Below, piece by piece: positions 15,861 to 23,397 of a DNA stretch of 31,678 nucleotides (position 1 is the stretch's first letter; each line of letters starts with the position of its first letter). This stretch comes from RGIG3009 sp964490085. GTDB lineage: Bacteria > Bacillota > Clostridia > Oscillospirales > Acutalibacteraceae. Both the position numbers and the translations under genes were made by a program. A model generated the notes under the pieces. The model saw only the letters and a program-made list of their open reading frames with translations, made no database searches and was not told where the DNA came from. The stretch spans positions 1 to 31,678 of the forward strand of contig CAZBAO010000005.1 in NCBI GenBank assembly GCA_964490085.1, written 5' to 3'.

Positions 15861-17987
15861 TTATGCTGCGATCGCGGTAAACAACATGCAGCTTAGAATT
15901 CCGACAGCCGTCGGCAACGCAAAGGCAAGTGCGGTCCATTTGATGCTGCCGGTCTCCTTTTTTACCGTCATCAGCGTGGTGGAGCACGGCCAATGCCAAA
16001 GGGTAAAGAGCAACATACTGACCGCCGTTTGCCACGTCCAGCCGTTGCTCACAAACAGCTCGCGCATCGTGCTGAGACTCTCCAGCTCGATCAAGCTCCC
16101 ATGAGCCGTGTACGCCATGATCATGATCGGTACGACGATCTCATTTGCGGGGAAGCCCAGAATGAAGGCGATGAGGATCACGCCGTCCAGCCCCATCAGT
16201 TGCGCAAAGGGGTCAAGAAACGTCGCACAATGCTGCAGGATGCTGACGTCGCCGACCGTCACGTTGGCCAATATCCAGATGAGCAACCCGGCAGGTGCCG
16301 CGACAGCGGCGGCGCGCCCCAACACAAACAAGGTACGGTCAAACAGAGAGCGCACGATCACCCGCCCGATCTGCGGCTTGCGGTACGGCGGCATTTCCAA
16401 TGTAAAGGATGACGGGATGCCTTTAAGTATCGTGCAGGACAGCAGTTTGGTGACTCCAAAGGTGATGAGAATTCCCAATACGATCAAAAGGGTGAGCAAT
16501 ATCGCTGCCAATACCGGATCAAGAGCATTTCCTGCCGTGCCGATGAAAAACATGGTCAATATCGCGATGAGGGTTGGGAAGCGACCGTTACAGGGAACAA
16601 AATTGTTGGTAAGTATTGCGAGCAATCGTTCACGCGGTGAATCAATGATGCGTGCACCGACAACGCCCGCGGCATTGCACCCGAATCCCATCGACATGGT
16701 GAGTGCTTGTTTTCCGCACGCGCGGCAGCGCAAAAACACATGGTCCAGATTATACGCGATGCGTGGCAGGTATCCCACGTCTTCCAGTAGCGTAAAGAGG
16801 GGGAAGAAGACCGCCATCGGCGGTAACATGACCGATACCACCCAAGCGAGCACGCGATACGCGCCGAGCACGATCGCACCATGTAACCATTCGGGCGCGT
16901 GAAGCAGATAAAATAGATCAGACAGCCGATCCTGCACCCAAAACAAAGCGGTCGATAACCACTGCGACGGAACGTTCGCCACACGGATTGTCAACCAAAA
17001 CACGGTGGCAAGCAGAGCGAGCATTAACGGATATCCGAAACGCCGTCCGGTGAGCAGGCGATCGATGCGTCTGTCGGCGGTATCATATTCCGAGCGACGA
17101 TGCTTAACCACGCCGCGACAGAGCTGTTCTGCCGTCTTTACGACGGAGGCCGCGATCTGATCCTTCAGCACGTCCGTCGTCAGCCCTGCCGCCTCAAGGT
17201 CGCACAAGGCATTCCGTAAGGTTGCTTGTATGATTTCGTCCCGCAACAGATCGTTACCAATATACTGCGAGATAGCCGCTGTCAGTGCGGTATCCTGTTC
17301 CAGCAGTTTCAAGGCAACAAAACGGCTGTTCAGTTGTCCTTTGGTATCTAACAGCGATGTCAACCGTGATAGGGCGCTTTCCACCGCGACAGGATAGACG
17401 GGCGCACAGCATGCTTTCTGCTGTGTGTGCAGGGTATCATCCAGTGCGGTAAGCAGTTTCTTGAGATCTCTTTTTTCTCTGGCGATGAGCCCGATCACCG
17501 GCACACCCAACCGTTTTGATAACAGCGGAAGGTCTAACTCGATCCCTTTGCGTTTTGCCTCGTCCAGTAAATTCACACAAACGATCACTTGCTTGCCGGT
17601 TTCAACGGTTTGTAATACCAGGTTGAGATTGCGTTCCAGACAGGTGGCGTCACATACCACCACGACGGCATCCGGATCACCGAAGCAGATAAAATTGCGC
17701 GCGACCTCTTCTTCAGCCGAATGTGCCATAAGGGAATACGTTCCGGGAATGTCTACCAGAATGTACCCCTGCTGTTCAGAGCGGCAGTGGCCCAGCGCGT
17801 TCGTTACCGTTTTTCCAGGCCAGTTGCCGGTGTGCTGATGCAGTCCTGTCAGTCCGTTGAATACGGTGCTTTTCCCCACGTTGGGGTTTCCCGCCAGTGC
17901 GATGACCTTGTCGTACTCGGCGGTGCGTTGTACGGTCACCCCTTGATCCATCGCGCGCGCTCCCACCGATCGGTTCGTCAGTCCCAT
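15861..17987 (-). CDS. feoB: Ferrous iron transport protein B
   Basis: GTPase-gated membrane transporter for Fe(II). The N-terminal G domain has G1 GNPNVGKS (33-40), DIPG (79-82) and NLLDEAKRKG, followed by a helical GDI-like region. From about residue 330 a polytopic membrane domain holds two nucleoside-recognition/Gate segments and the FeoB_C domain, including the GFGCNAAGVVGARI cysteine motif. The full length of 708 aa is typical of Firmicutes FeoB. An aggagg ribosome binding site lies in front of the ATG. It begins three bases after the feoA stop. An N-terminal extension of about 25 residues precedes the G domain; a later start at MDQGVTVQ is possible. Confidence 0.95.
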   Translation of the reverse strand: MGLTNRSVGARAMDQGVTVQRTAEYDKVIALAGNPNVGKSTVFNGLTGLHQHTGNWPGKTVTNALGHCRSEQQGYILVDIPGTYSLMAHSAEEEVARNFICFGDPDAVVVVCDATCLERNLNLVLQTVETGKQVIVCVNLLDEAKRKGIELDLPLLSKRLGVPVIGLIAREKRDLKKLLTALDDTLHTQQKACCAPVYPVAVESALSRLTSLLDTKGQLNSRFVALKLLEQDTALTAAISQYIGNDLLRDEIIQATLRNALCDLEAAGLTTDVLKDQIAASVVKTAEQLCRGVVKHRRSEYDTADRRIDRLLTGRRFGYPLMLALLATVFWLTIRVANVPSQWLSTALFWVQDRLSDLFYLLHAPEWLHGAIVLGAYRVLAWVVSVMLPPMAVFFPLFTLLEDVGYLPRIAYNLDHVFLRCRACGKQALTMSMGFGCNAAGVVGARIIDSPRERLLAILTNNFVPCNGRFPTLIAILTMFFIGTAGNALDPVLAAILLTLLIVLGILITFGVTKLLSCTILKGIPSSFTLEMPPYRKPQIGRVIVRSLFDRTLFVLGRAAAVAAPAGLLIWILANVTVGDVSILQHCATFLDPFAQLMGLDGVILIAFILGFPANEIVVPIMIMAYTAHGSLIELESLSTMRELFVSNGWTWQTAVSMLLFTLWHWPCSTTLMTVKKETGSIKWTALAFALPTAVGILSCMLFTAIAA

Positions 17988-17990
17988 ACG

Positions 17991-18227
17991 TCACAGCCTC
18001 CTGACGCAGATGCGTTGGCAATCCGCACAGCGCAGTGCGATCACCGCACCGCGAATGCAAAACGCGATCGGATCACCGCTCGGCGCTTTCCCGACACATT
18101 CCACGAGTGTATTTTCCACTAACCCGATATCCAGTAAACGGCGGCGCATGCCGCCGGTCATATGTAAGGACTCCACGATCGCGCGCTCTCCGACCGCGAG
18201 TTCCTGTAACCCTATTTGCGTGTCCAT
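17991..18227 (-). CDS. feoA: Ferrous iron transport protein A
   Basis: A 78-aa SH3-like cytosolic protein that assists FeoB. The start at 18227 (MDTQIGLQELAVGERA) follows an aggaggag ribosome binding site and gives the normal FeoA size. The longer open frame upstream, to 18551, is antisense to capA and not coding. The family core is LDIGLVENTLVECVGKAPSGD followed by AFCIRGAVIALR. Two cysteines near the C-terminus (Cys67 and Cys70) and a third at 74 are unusual for a plain FeoA and might bind metal. No clear Fur/DtxR-type box was found upstream. Confidence 0.9.
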   Translation of the reverse strand: MDTQIGLQELAVGERAIVESLHMTGGMRRRLLDIGLVENTLVECVGKAPSGDPIAFCIRGAVIALRCADCQRICVRRL

Positions 18228-18284
18228 ATCTTTCACTCCTCCTATTGCCATGCTATGCGGCGAGAAAAAGATGGTGACGCAAGG

Positions 18285-18313
18285 TTGACTATTGGGGAGG
18301 ATTGTTGTAAAAT
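18285..18313 (+). promoter_or_regulatory. Sigma-A promoter for the CapA-family gene
   Basis: TTGACT at 18285-18290 and TAAAAT at 18308-18313 are separated by 17 bases. The site is 35 bases before the ATG at 18349 in the gap between divergent feoA and capA. Confidence 0.75.
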
Positions 18314-18348
18314 AGGGCAGGTAGTAAACAGAAAAGGATGGATGAATC

Positions 18349-19818
18349 ATGCCACCCAGAAAGCACGTCCGACAACAAAGACGAAAACAAATTGCGCGCC
18401 GCGCGTTGATCGTGTTGGCGTTGGTACTGGTTTTGGCGCTTGTCGTCGGCGGTATTGCGCTGCTCGTTAAGACCATCAGCGAGCATACCGGCGGCGGTGA
18501 ACCCAGCGTGACGACAACGACTGGTCCGCGCGAGCCCGCTGTGACCGCCACCGCGACGCTTGGCAGTTCGGGCGATATTTTGGTGCATAATCCGGTTCGT
18601 GTTTCGGGATATGATTCTGAAACAAAGACCTTTGATTATACCGATTCCTTCGCCTTTTTACAGCCGTATGTTTCGAAGCTGGATTATGCGGTGGTCAACG
18701 CCGAGTTTTCTGTCAGTGCAAACGGCAGTTACTCGTCCTTACCGTTCCGTGTTCCCTCCGCAATCGTAAAGGCGCTGAAGGATTGTGGATACGATATGGG
18801 CCTCACAGCCAATAACCATATTGCGGACGGCGGTGTTGCCGGCATTAAAAAGACGATGGAAACGCTTGCTGAATACGGTATGGATTACACCGGAAGCCGC
18901 CAAAACACCGAGGATGACCGGTACGTTATCAAGGATGTTAACGGTATTAAGATCGGCATCGTCAACTACACCTACGGTTCGTACTGGCACACCAACGGGT
19001 TCAGCACCTCAAATCTGCCGGCGTTTTATGAGGACGCGGAGTCACTCATCACTGAGATGCGCACAAACGGCGCCGAACTCGTGTATCTGTATATCCACTG
19101 GGGGCAGGAGTACTCGCTGGAACCCAATGAGTCCCAGCAGGAGATCGCACAAAAAATGTGTGATCTCGGTGTGGACGTGATCGTTGGTGGCCACCCTCAT
19201 AAGATCCAACCGGTTGAGCTGATCGAGAGTACCGCCGGCGATCATCAGACGATCTGCTTGTATTCCAGCGGTAACCTGTTGTCCGGTCAGCAGATCGAAT
19301 GTATGGCGGGTGGCACGCAGGCGAACAGTCCGAGCTGTTTCCAGGATTCGTGGCATTTTGCCGGTTGTGATTATCCCGACGTTGCGGACAGGACTCAGGA
19401 TACGCACCGTTTAGAGCACGGTACCAACTGCAACGACAACGGTCATACCGAGGACGGTGTCCTGTTTAATGTGACCGCCGCCAAATACGAGGACGGTACG
19501 GTGATGATCTCGTCGGTCGACGTGTTGCCGGTCTGGTGTATGGGCCGAGGCTTTGTTCGTGCCGGATATCCCACCAACAGCTCGTTTAAGGAATATATCC
19601 TCATTCCGTTGGATAAAAGCGTAGATTGGGTGACCGCCTACGGTTTGACCGAGGCTGAAGCCATCGAGGCGGGGTATTCCTATGACCGCACGATGGCGTT
19701 GCTCAGTGCGGGCATTACCGAAATCAACGCCGCTTGCCAGACGAATATCGACGCGTATATTGCAGATTTTAAACAAGCACAGCTGACCACCGCAACGGCA
19801 TCGACTACCGTACAATAA
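18349..19818 (+). CDS. CapA family protein (membrane-anchored metallophosphoesterase-like, PGA_cap domain)
   Basis: A 489-aa protein of the CapA/PGA_cap family, which has a calcineurin-like metallophosphoesterase fold and in Bacillus supports poly-gamma-glutamate export or anchoring. A basic N-terminus leads into one transmembrane helix at about 18-40, then a Thr-rich linker and the outside domain. Fold motifs include GSSGDIL, NAEF, the LTANNHIAD loop, HWGQEY and VDVIVGGHPHKIQ. The rest of the C-terminus is a less conserved extension with four to five cysteines. No capBC genes lie nearby, so a polyglutamate capsule cannot be inferred. In clostridia such orphan CapA proteins are common and of unknown substrate. 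Confidence 0.85.
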   Translation: MPPRKHVRQQRRKQIARRALIVLALVLVLALVVGGIALLVKTISEHTGGGEPSVTTTTGPREPAVTATATLGSSGDILVHNPVRVSGYDSETKTFDYTDSFAFLQPYVSKLDYAVVNAEFSVSANGSYSSLPFRVPSAIVKALKDCGYDMGLTANNHIADGGVAGIKKTMETLAEYGMDYTGSRQNTEDDRYVIKDVNGIKIGIVNYTYGSYWHTNGFSTSNLPAFYEDAESLITEMRTNGAELVYLYIHWGQEYSLEPNESQQEIAQKMCDLGVDVIVGGHPHKIQPVELIESTAGDHQTICLYSSGNLLSGQQIECMAGGTQANSPSCFQDSWHFAGCDYPDVADRTQDTHRLEHGTNCNDNGHTEDGVLFNVTAAKYEDGTVMISSVDVLPVWCMGRGFVRAGYPTNSSFKEYILIPLDKSVDWVTAYGLTEAEAIEAGYSYDRTMALLSAGITEINAACQTNIDAYIADFKQAQLTTATASTTVQ

Positions 19819-19825
19819 AAACAGG

Positions 19826-19867
19826 AAAGCGCCGCTTCTGTACCGTGTGGTACAGAAGCGGCGCTTT
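19826..19867. terminator. 19-bp perfect hairpin between convergent capA and glycoside hydrolase genes
   Basis: Bases 19826-19844 and 19849-19867 are exact reverse complements around a four-base GTGT loop. On the minus strand the stem is followed by CCTGTTTTTA; on the plus strand the stem ends in TTT then GTGT. It lies eight bases after one stop and ten before the other. Confidence 0.88.
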
Positions 19868-19877
19868 GTGTAAGGCT

Positions 19878-21800
19878 TTATTTCAAGATGATCAGCTCGT
19901 GCAGCCTGAACGGAGGAAGATTCAGTGTAACGGTATTGCCGACCTGTGTAAACGGAATTGCTGTTTCATCGGGTTTAGAAACAGCGGAGGTGATCTCTCG
20001 ATCAACCTTCAAGGCGATGGTTACCTCATGGAGCTTCGGGAAATCAGGCAGCAAAAAAGCGTTTCCGCGGTTCACCGGAGGAGCATAGAGCACGTGAAGC
20101 GCCAAGAAGCCCTCGTCCTTGTTTTCTCTGAGTCGGATCCGTCCGCAAGAGGGAAGCTCGCTCGTTACGATGGCTTTGGCATAAACCGATTCGACAGCCT
20201 TGATGATGTAGCGCTCAAGAGCATAGCTTCCCGACCGGCTGTAAGCTTCGAAAACCGGATGCGCAAAATAGAGTACATTGCCGCGCTTGACAAGAGCGGG
20301 ATACTCTGCGGGTTCGAGCTTGTAGGGGGTATTTTTATGGCCGCAGAAGTGGCGAAGCGTGCGGTTGAAATAGGGCTCGTAGACCTGTGCCAGCACCTCG
20401 CCGTCGGTCCGCACCTTGTAAGCGCTGGAATAGGAGAGGAACGGTGTGGTGATCTCGTCCACGTCGCACCGTATGAAGTCGGTATCAGCGGATGACGGCT
20501 CAAGCTTGTGAATGCCGAGCTCATCGAAGATGCTCTCGTAACTGGCAACGATCGTGCCGCCGTTATCCGAGAACGCTTTGAGAGCCGACTTGTCGGCATT
20601 TGAGAAATTGCAGCGATCGGGAAGAATGACGCAGTTGTACTTGGTCAGATCATCGCCGGATTCGACGACATCATATTCCAGATGCATGACCTGAAGCAAC
20701 TTAGAGGTTCCCATATCGGATTCGGTGACGTGGCTGAGCCAGATCGCCAGATCGGTGTAGGCTCTTGTGTTTTCGCAATATTTTTCGATTTTTTTCACAT
20801 AGTCAAACGCGTGGCCGATAACGGCATAGGTGCTTTCGTCGATATCGCCAGACGGATGGAGATGGTCACCTACCGAGATCGAGGCACCGACACTGAGCAT
20901 ATCGGCGCACTCATAACGGAGCGCCTCCTTGTTCTTGAATCCGCCGAATTCACCCCAGTTGTGATGGAATTTACCCGTCATACCGAGGAAATGCTTTCCG
21001 TACCGTTCAAAGAATTTGGCGCGGATGGGCATCAGATCGTAGCCGCCCCATGCCGTGGGCAGATCCTCCATCTCAAAGTGTGTCTGATAGGGATGATAGA
21101 CTGTTCGGTTCATATTGGCTCCGCCGTTGTAGAAAACCGGAGCATCCTTGGCGTATTCGTGAACGATTCCCGTCAGCGTTTTCATCATTTCAATACGCTT
21201 GAGTGTGTAATACTGCTTGGCATCCTCGTAATTTTCGGGATCTAATCCCATTTCCCTCATTCCCGCACGGCAGGCTTCACAAGCGCAGGCGTCGTTGATG
21301 AAGCAAATGTCGTAAAACACGCCGTCGGATACGTCGAAATTCTCACACAGCTCTCGCGTGAGTGCCTCTAAATGATGGCGGTAATCGCCGGCCGGACAAA
21401 GCGTTGTCCAGGTGCAGTGCTCAAGCGGCTCGTCCAGCTTATCCTCCGAGGGAACGGCGCCTATGTATTTGGGCTCGCGGGTAAAGTAATCGATATGATG
21501 CCATTCGGGATGCTCGTCCGCATCCTTTTTACTCCAACCGATAGGAAGATAGATGGGTGCTTTTGCGCCGGCGGCGTGTATGGCCTCGATCTCTTCTTTT
21601 AAAAGATTAAACTTGAGGCCGGGATGCATCTCGCTGACCTTCGACGGATAATAGGTGTACCCGTGATGGCATTTTCCGAAAACGGTGACAAGGTCAACGT
21701 TTGCCTTTTTGATGGTTTTCGTGAACTTTTCTTTGTTGAATTTTTCACCGATCCCCTCAATAAACGGGCTTGTGTGAAAATCAAGATGTACGCAGCGCAT
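19878..21800 (-). CDS. Putative glycoside hydrolase (GHL6-like TIM barrel with beta-galactosidase-trimerisation-like domain)
   Basis: A 640-aa protein without a signal peptide. The N-terminal two-thirds look like the hypothetical glycoside hydrolase family GHL6 ('alpha-amylase family protein' in many annotations). It opens with HLDFHTSPFI, has a VTVFGKCHHGY strand, a GVFYDICFIND strand carrying a likely catalytic Asp, and the CACEACRAG cysteine cluster typical of these proteins. Residues of about 350-470 resemble the beta-galactosidase trimerisation/class I glutamine amidotransferase-like fold, and the last 100 residues are a beta-sandwich. It stands alone, without sugar transporter or regulator nearby, so the substrate cannot be guessed. 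Relatives are annotated as alpha-L-fucosidase or beta-galactosidase without proof. Confidence 0.72.
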   Translation of the reverse strand: MRCVHLDFHTSPFIEGIGEKFNKEKFTKTIKKANVDLVTVFGKCHHGYTYYPSKVSEMHPGLKFNLLKEEIEAIHAAGAKAPIYLPIGWSKKDADEHPEWHHIDYFTREPKYIGAVPSEDKLDEPLEHCTWTTLCPAGDYRHHLEALTRELCENFDVSDGVFYDICFINDACACEACRAGMREMGLDPENYEDAKQYYTLKRIEMMKTLTGIVHEYAKDAPVFYNGGANMNRTVYHPYQTHFEMEDLPTAWGGYDLMPIRAKFFERYGKHFLGMTGKFHHNWGEFGGFKNKEALRYECADMLSVGASISVGDHLHPSGDIDESTYAVIGHAFDYVKKIEKYCENTRAYTDLAIWLSHVTESDMGTSKLLQVMHLEYDVVESGDDLTKYNCVILPDRCNFSNADKSALKAFSDNGGTIVASYESIFDELGIHKLEPSSADTDFIRCDVDEITTPFLSYSSAYKVRTDGEVLAQVYEPYFNRTLRHFCGHKNTPYKLEPAEYPALVKRGNVLYFAHPVFEAYSRSGSYALERYIIKAVESVYAKAIVTSELPSCGRIRLRENKDEGFLALHVLYAPPVNRGNAFLLPDFPKLHEVTIALKVDREITSAVSKPDETAIPFTQVGNTVTLNLPPFRLHELIILK

Positions 21801-21844
21801 ACCGATCCCTCGTTTCTTCTCATTCCGAGTATAATTGTACAGTT

Positions 21845-21873
21845 TTTATACCATATATCGGCAGGAAAGTCAA
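21845..21873 (-). promoter_or_regulatory. Sigma-A promoter for the glycoside hydrolase gene
   Basis: Read on the minus strand, TTGACT (21873-21868) and TATAAA (21850-21845) are 17 bases apart. The site is about 45 bases before the start codon at 21800. Confidence 0.75.
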
Positions 21874-21884
21874 GCGAGAACCGC

Positions 21885-21913
21885 TTGCCAACGCCCGCGT
21901 TTATTCATAATAT
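21885..21913 (+). promoter_or_regulatory. Candidate sigma-A promoter for the VTC/DUF4956/CBM operon
   Basis: TTGCCA at 21885-21890 and TAATAT at 21908-21913 are 17 bases apart. They face away from the glycoside hydrolase promoter and lie about 70 bases before the GTG start at 21984. The -10 is only a partial match. Confidence 0.5.
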
Positions 21914-21983
21914 ATTCATATTTGAAACACGCCACGGTAACGGTTGTTTAGTAAATTGAAGAATAGAGAAAGGGGGGAGGTAC

Positions 21984-22694
21984 GTGGCCTTTCAGACCGT
22001 TTTTAAACGATACGAACTGAAATACATGCTCACGGTTCAGCAAAAAGAGCGCGTGCTGCGTGCCATTGAGCCCTATATGTCGCTGGACAAATACGGTCGC
22101 ACCACGATCCGCAATCTCTATTTTGACACGGATACCTATCGTCTTATCCGGCGGTCGCTTGAAAAGCCGGCGTACAAAGAAAAGCTACGCCTTCGCAGCT
22201 ATGCGCAGGCTGATGCACACAGTCCGGTCTTTGTGGAGCTGAAAAAGAAGTACCGCGGCGTTGTGTATAAACGGCGTGTTTGCCTGTCGAACGAGGACGC
22301 TGTCAGGTGGCTGTGTGAGAACGATCGGCAACACGCACACGATTCACAGATCTCGGAAGAGATCGACTATTTTATGGAATATTACGGTTGTTTGCGCCCG
22401 ACTGTCTACTTATCGTATGAGCGAGAAGCATATTATCAAAAAGACGGCGGCGATTTTCGCATCACGTTTGACGATCACATCCTCTATCGCCAGACCGAGA
22501 TGTCCTTAGAGGCTCCCGTTGGTGGCACCCCGATCTTAGAGGAAGGCATGGTGCTCATGGAATTAAAATGCTCCGGAGGTTTCCCGCTGTGGATGACGGA
22601 GATCTTATCCCGTGAGCAGTTGTATAAAACATCGTTTTCCAAATACGGTACGGCTTATGCTATGATGATGAAGGAGAGTAAGAACTATGCTTGA
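21984..22694 (+). CDS. VTC-domain polyphosphate polymerase-like protein
   Basis: A 236-aa cytosolic VTC domain. In yeast Vtc4 this tunnel fold makes polyphosphate from ATP; bacterial relatives are named 'polyphosphate polymerase domain-containing'. Visible signatures are FKRYELKYMLT at the start, NLYFDTDTY, basic EKLRLRSY, VFVELKKKYRGVVYKRR and the late LMELKC glutamate strand, so the ring of basic and acidic tunnel residues is kept. The start is GTG at 21984 with a strong aggggggagg just before it. It overlaps the DUF4956 gene by eight bases. This trio is a recurrent Firmicutes neighbourhood, usually with a CotH kinase-like protein. Polyphosphate synthesis has not been shown by the sequence. 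Confidence 0.87.
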   Translation: MAFQTVFKRYELKYMLTVQQKERVLRAIEPYMSLDKYGRTTIRNLYFDTDTYRLIRRSLEKPAYKEKLRLRSYAQADAHSPVFVELKKKYRGVVYKRRVCLSNEDAVRWLCENDRQHAHDSQISEEIDYFMEYYGCLRPTVYLSYEREAYYQKDGGDFRITFDDHILYRQTEMSLEAPVGGTPILEEGMVLMELKCSGGFPLWMTEILSREQLYKTSFSKYGTAYAMMMKESKNYA

Positions 22695-23382
22695 AACGAT
22701 TTTTAGGGGACTGTTTGACAGTGATATGACTTCGGTTATCAGTGTTACGGACTTTTTACTGTGTATTGCCGTATCACTGGTCATCGGTCTTTTTATGGCA
22801 TTTGGGTATATGTACAAAACGCGTTACACCAAGAGCTTTGTTATCACGTTGGCACTGCTGCCGGCTGTAGTGTGCGTTGTCATTATGATGGTCAACGGCA
22901 ATATCGGTGCAGGTGTTGCGGTAGCCGGTGCGTTCAGTCTGGTGCGTTTTCGCTCGGTCCCCGGTACGGCGAAGGAGATCGGAACCCTGTTTTTGGCAAT
23001 GGGAGCGGGCCTGATCGCCGGCATGGGGTATCTCGGTTACGCGGTACTGTTTACGGTGGTCATGAGTGCGATCTTCATGCTGTATAACCGTCTGGATTTC
23101 GGTGCACGCAAGAATGCGGCTGTGTATAAGACCGTCCGCGTTACCATTCCGGAGGATCTGGATTACACCGGTGTGTTTGAAGAGGTATTTGAAGCCTATA
23201 CTGTTTCCTGTGAGCTTACCAACGTTAAGACCACCAACATGGGCAGCATGTTCCGTCTGACGTACGATATTGTGTTGAAAGATGCGACCAGGGAAAAAGA
23301 ACTCATTGACAAGCTCCGTTGCCGCAACGGCAATCTGGAGATCACGGTTTCAAAACAAACGACGGCAAACGCCGAGCTGTAA
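22687..23382 (+). CDS. DUF4956 membrane protein
   Basis: A 231-aa membrane protein of the DUF4956 family. Three to four hydrophobic helices lie between about residues 18 and 135, with the conserved GAFSLVRFRSVPGTAKEIGT loop between the second and third. This loop, rich in Arg/Ser/Gly, is the family hallmark. A cytosolic C-terminal domain of about 90 residues has a ferredoxin-like beta-alpha pattern. It is translationally coupled to the VTC gene. In the conserved neighbourhood it may provide a membrane channel or partner for the VTC domain, similar to the membrane part of yeast VTC, but that is inference. Confidence 0.87.
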   Translation: MLETIFRGLFDSDMTSVISVTDFLLCIAVSLVIGLFMAFGYMYKTRYTKSFVITLALLPAVVCVVIMMVNGNIGAGVAVAGAFSLVRFRSVPGTAKEIGTLFLAMGAGLIAGMGYLGYAVLFTVVMSAIFMLYNRLDFGARKNAAVYKTVRVTIPEDLDYTGVFEEVFEAYTVSCELTNVKTTNMGSMFRLTYDIVLKDATREKELIDKLRCRNGNLEITVSKQTTANAEL

Positions 23383-23397
23383 AGGAGTGTCGGACTC

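Noticed and set aside
16108..16902. 264-codon plus-strand open frame opposite feoB
   Set aside because: Antisense of the FeoB membrane domain, with no independent motif.
18227..18551. Longer feoA frame starting at 18551
   Set aside because: The extension is antisense to the CapA gene and its promoter. The start at 18227 has a strong ribosome binding site and gives the family length.
19845..21245. Plus-strand frames of 216 and 187 codons opposite the glycoside hydrolase
   Set aside because: They cover a well-supported minus-strand gene and contain no recognisable domain.
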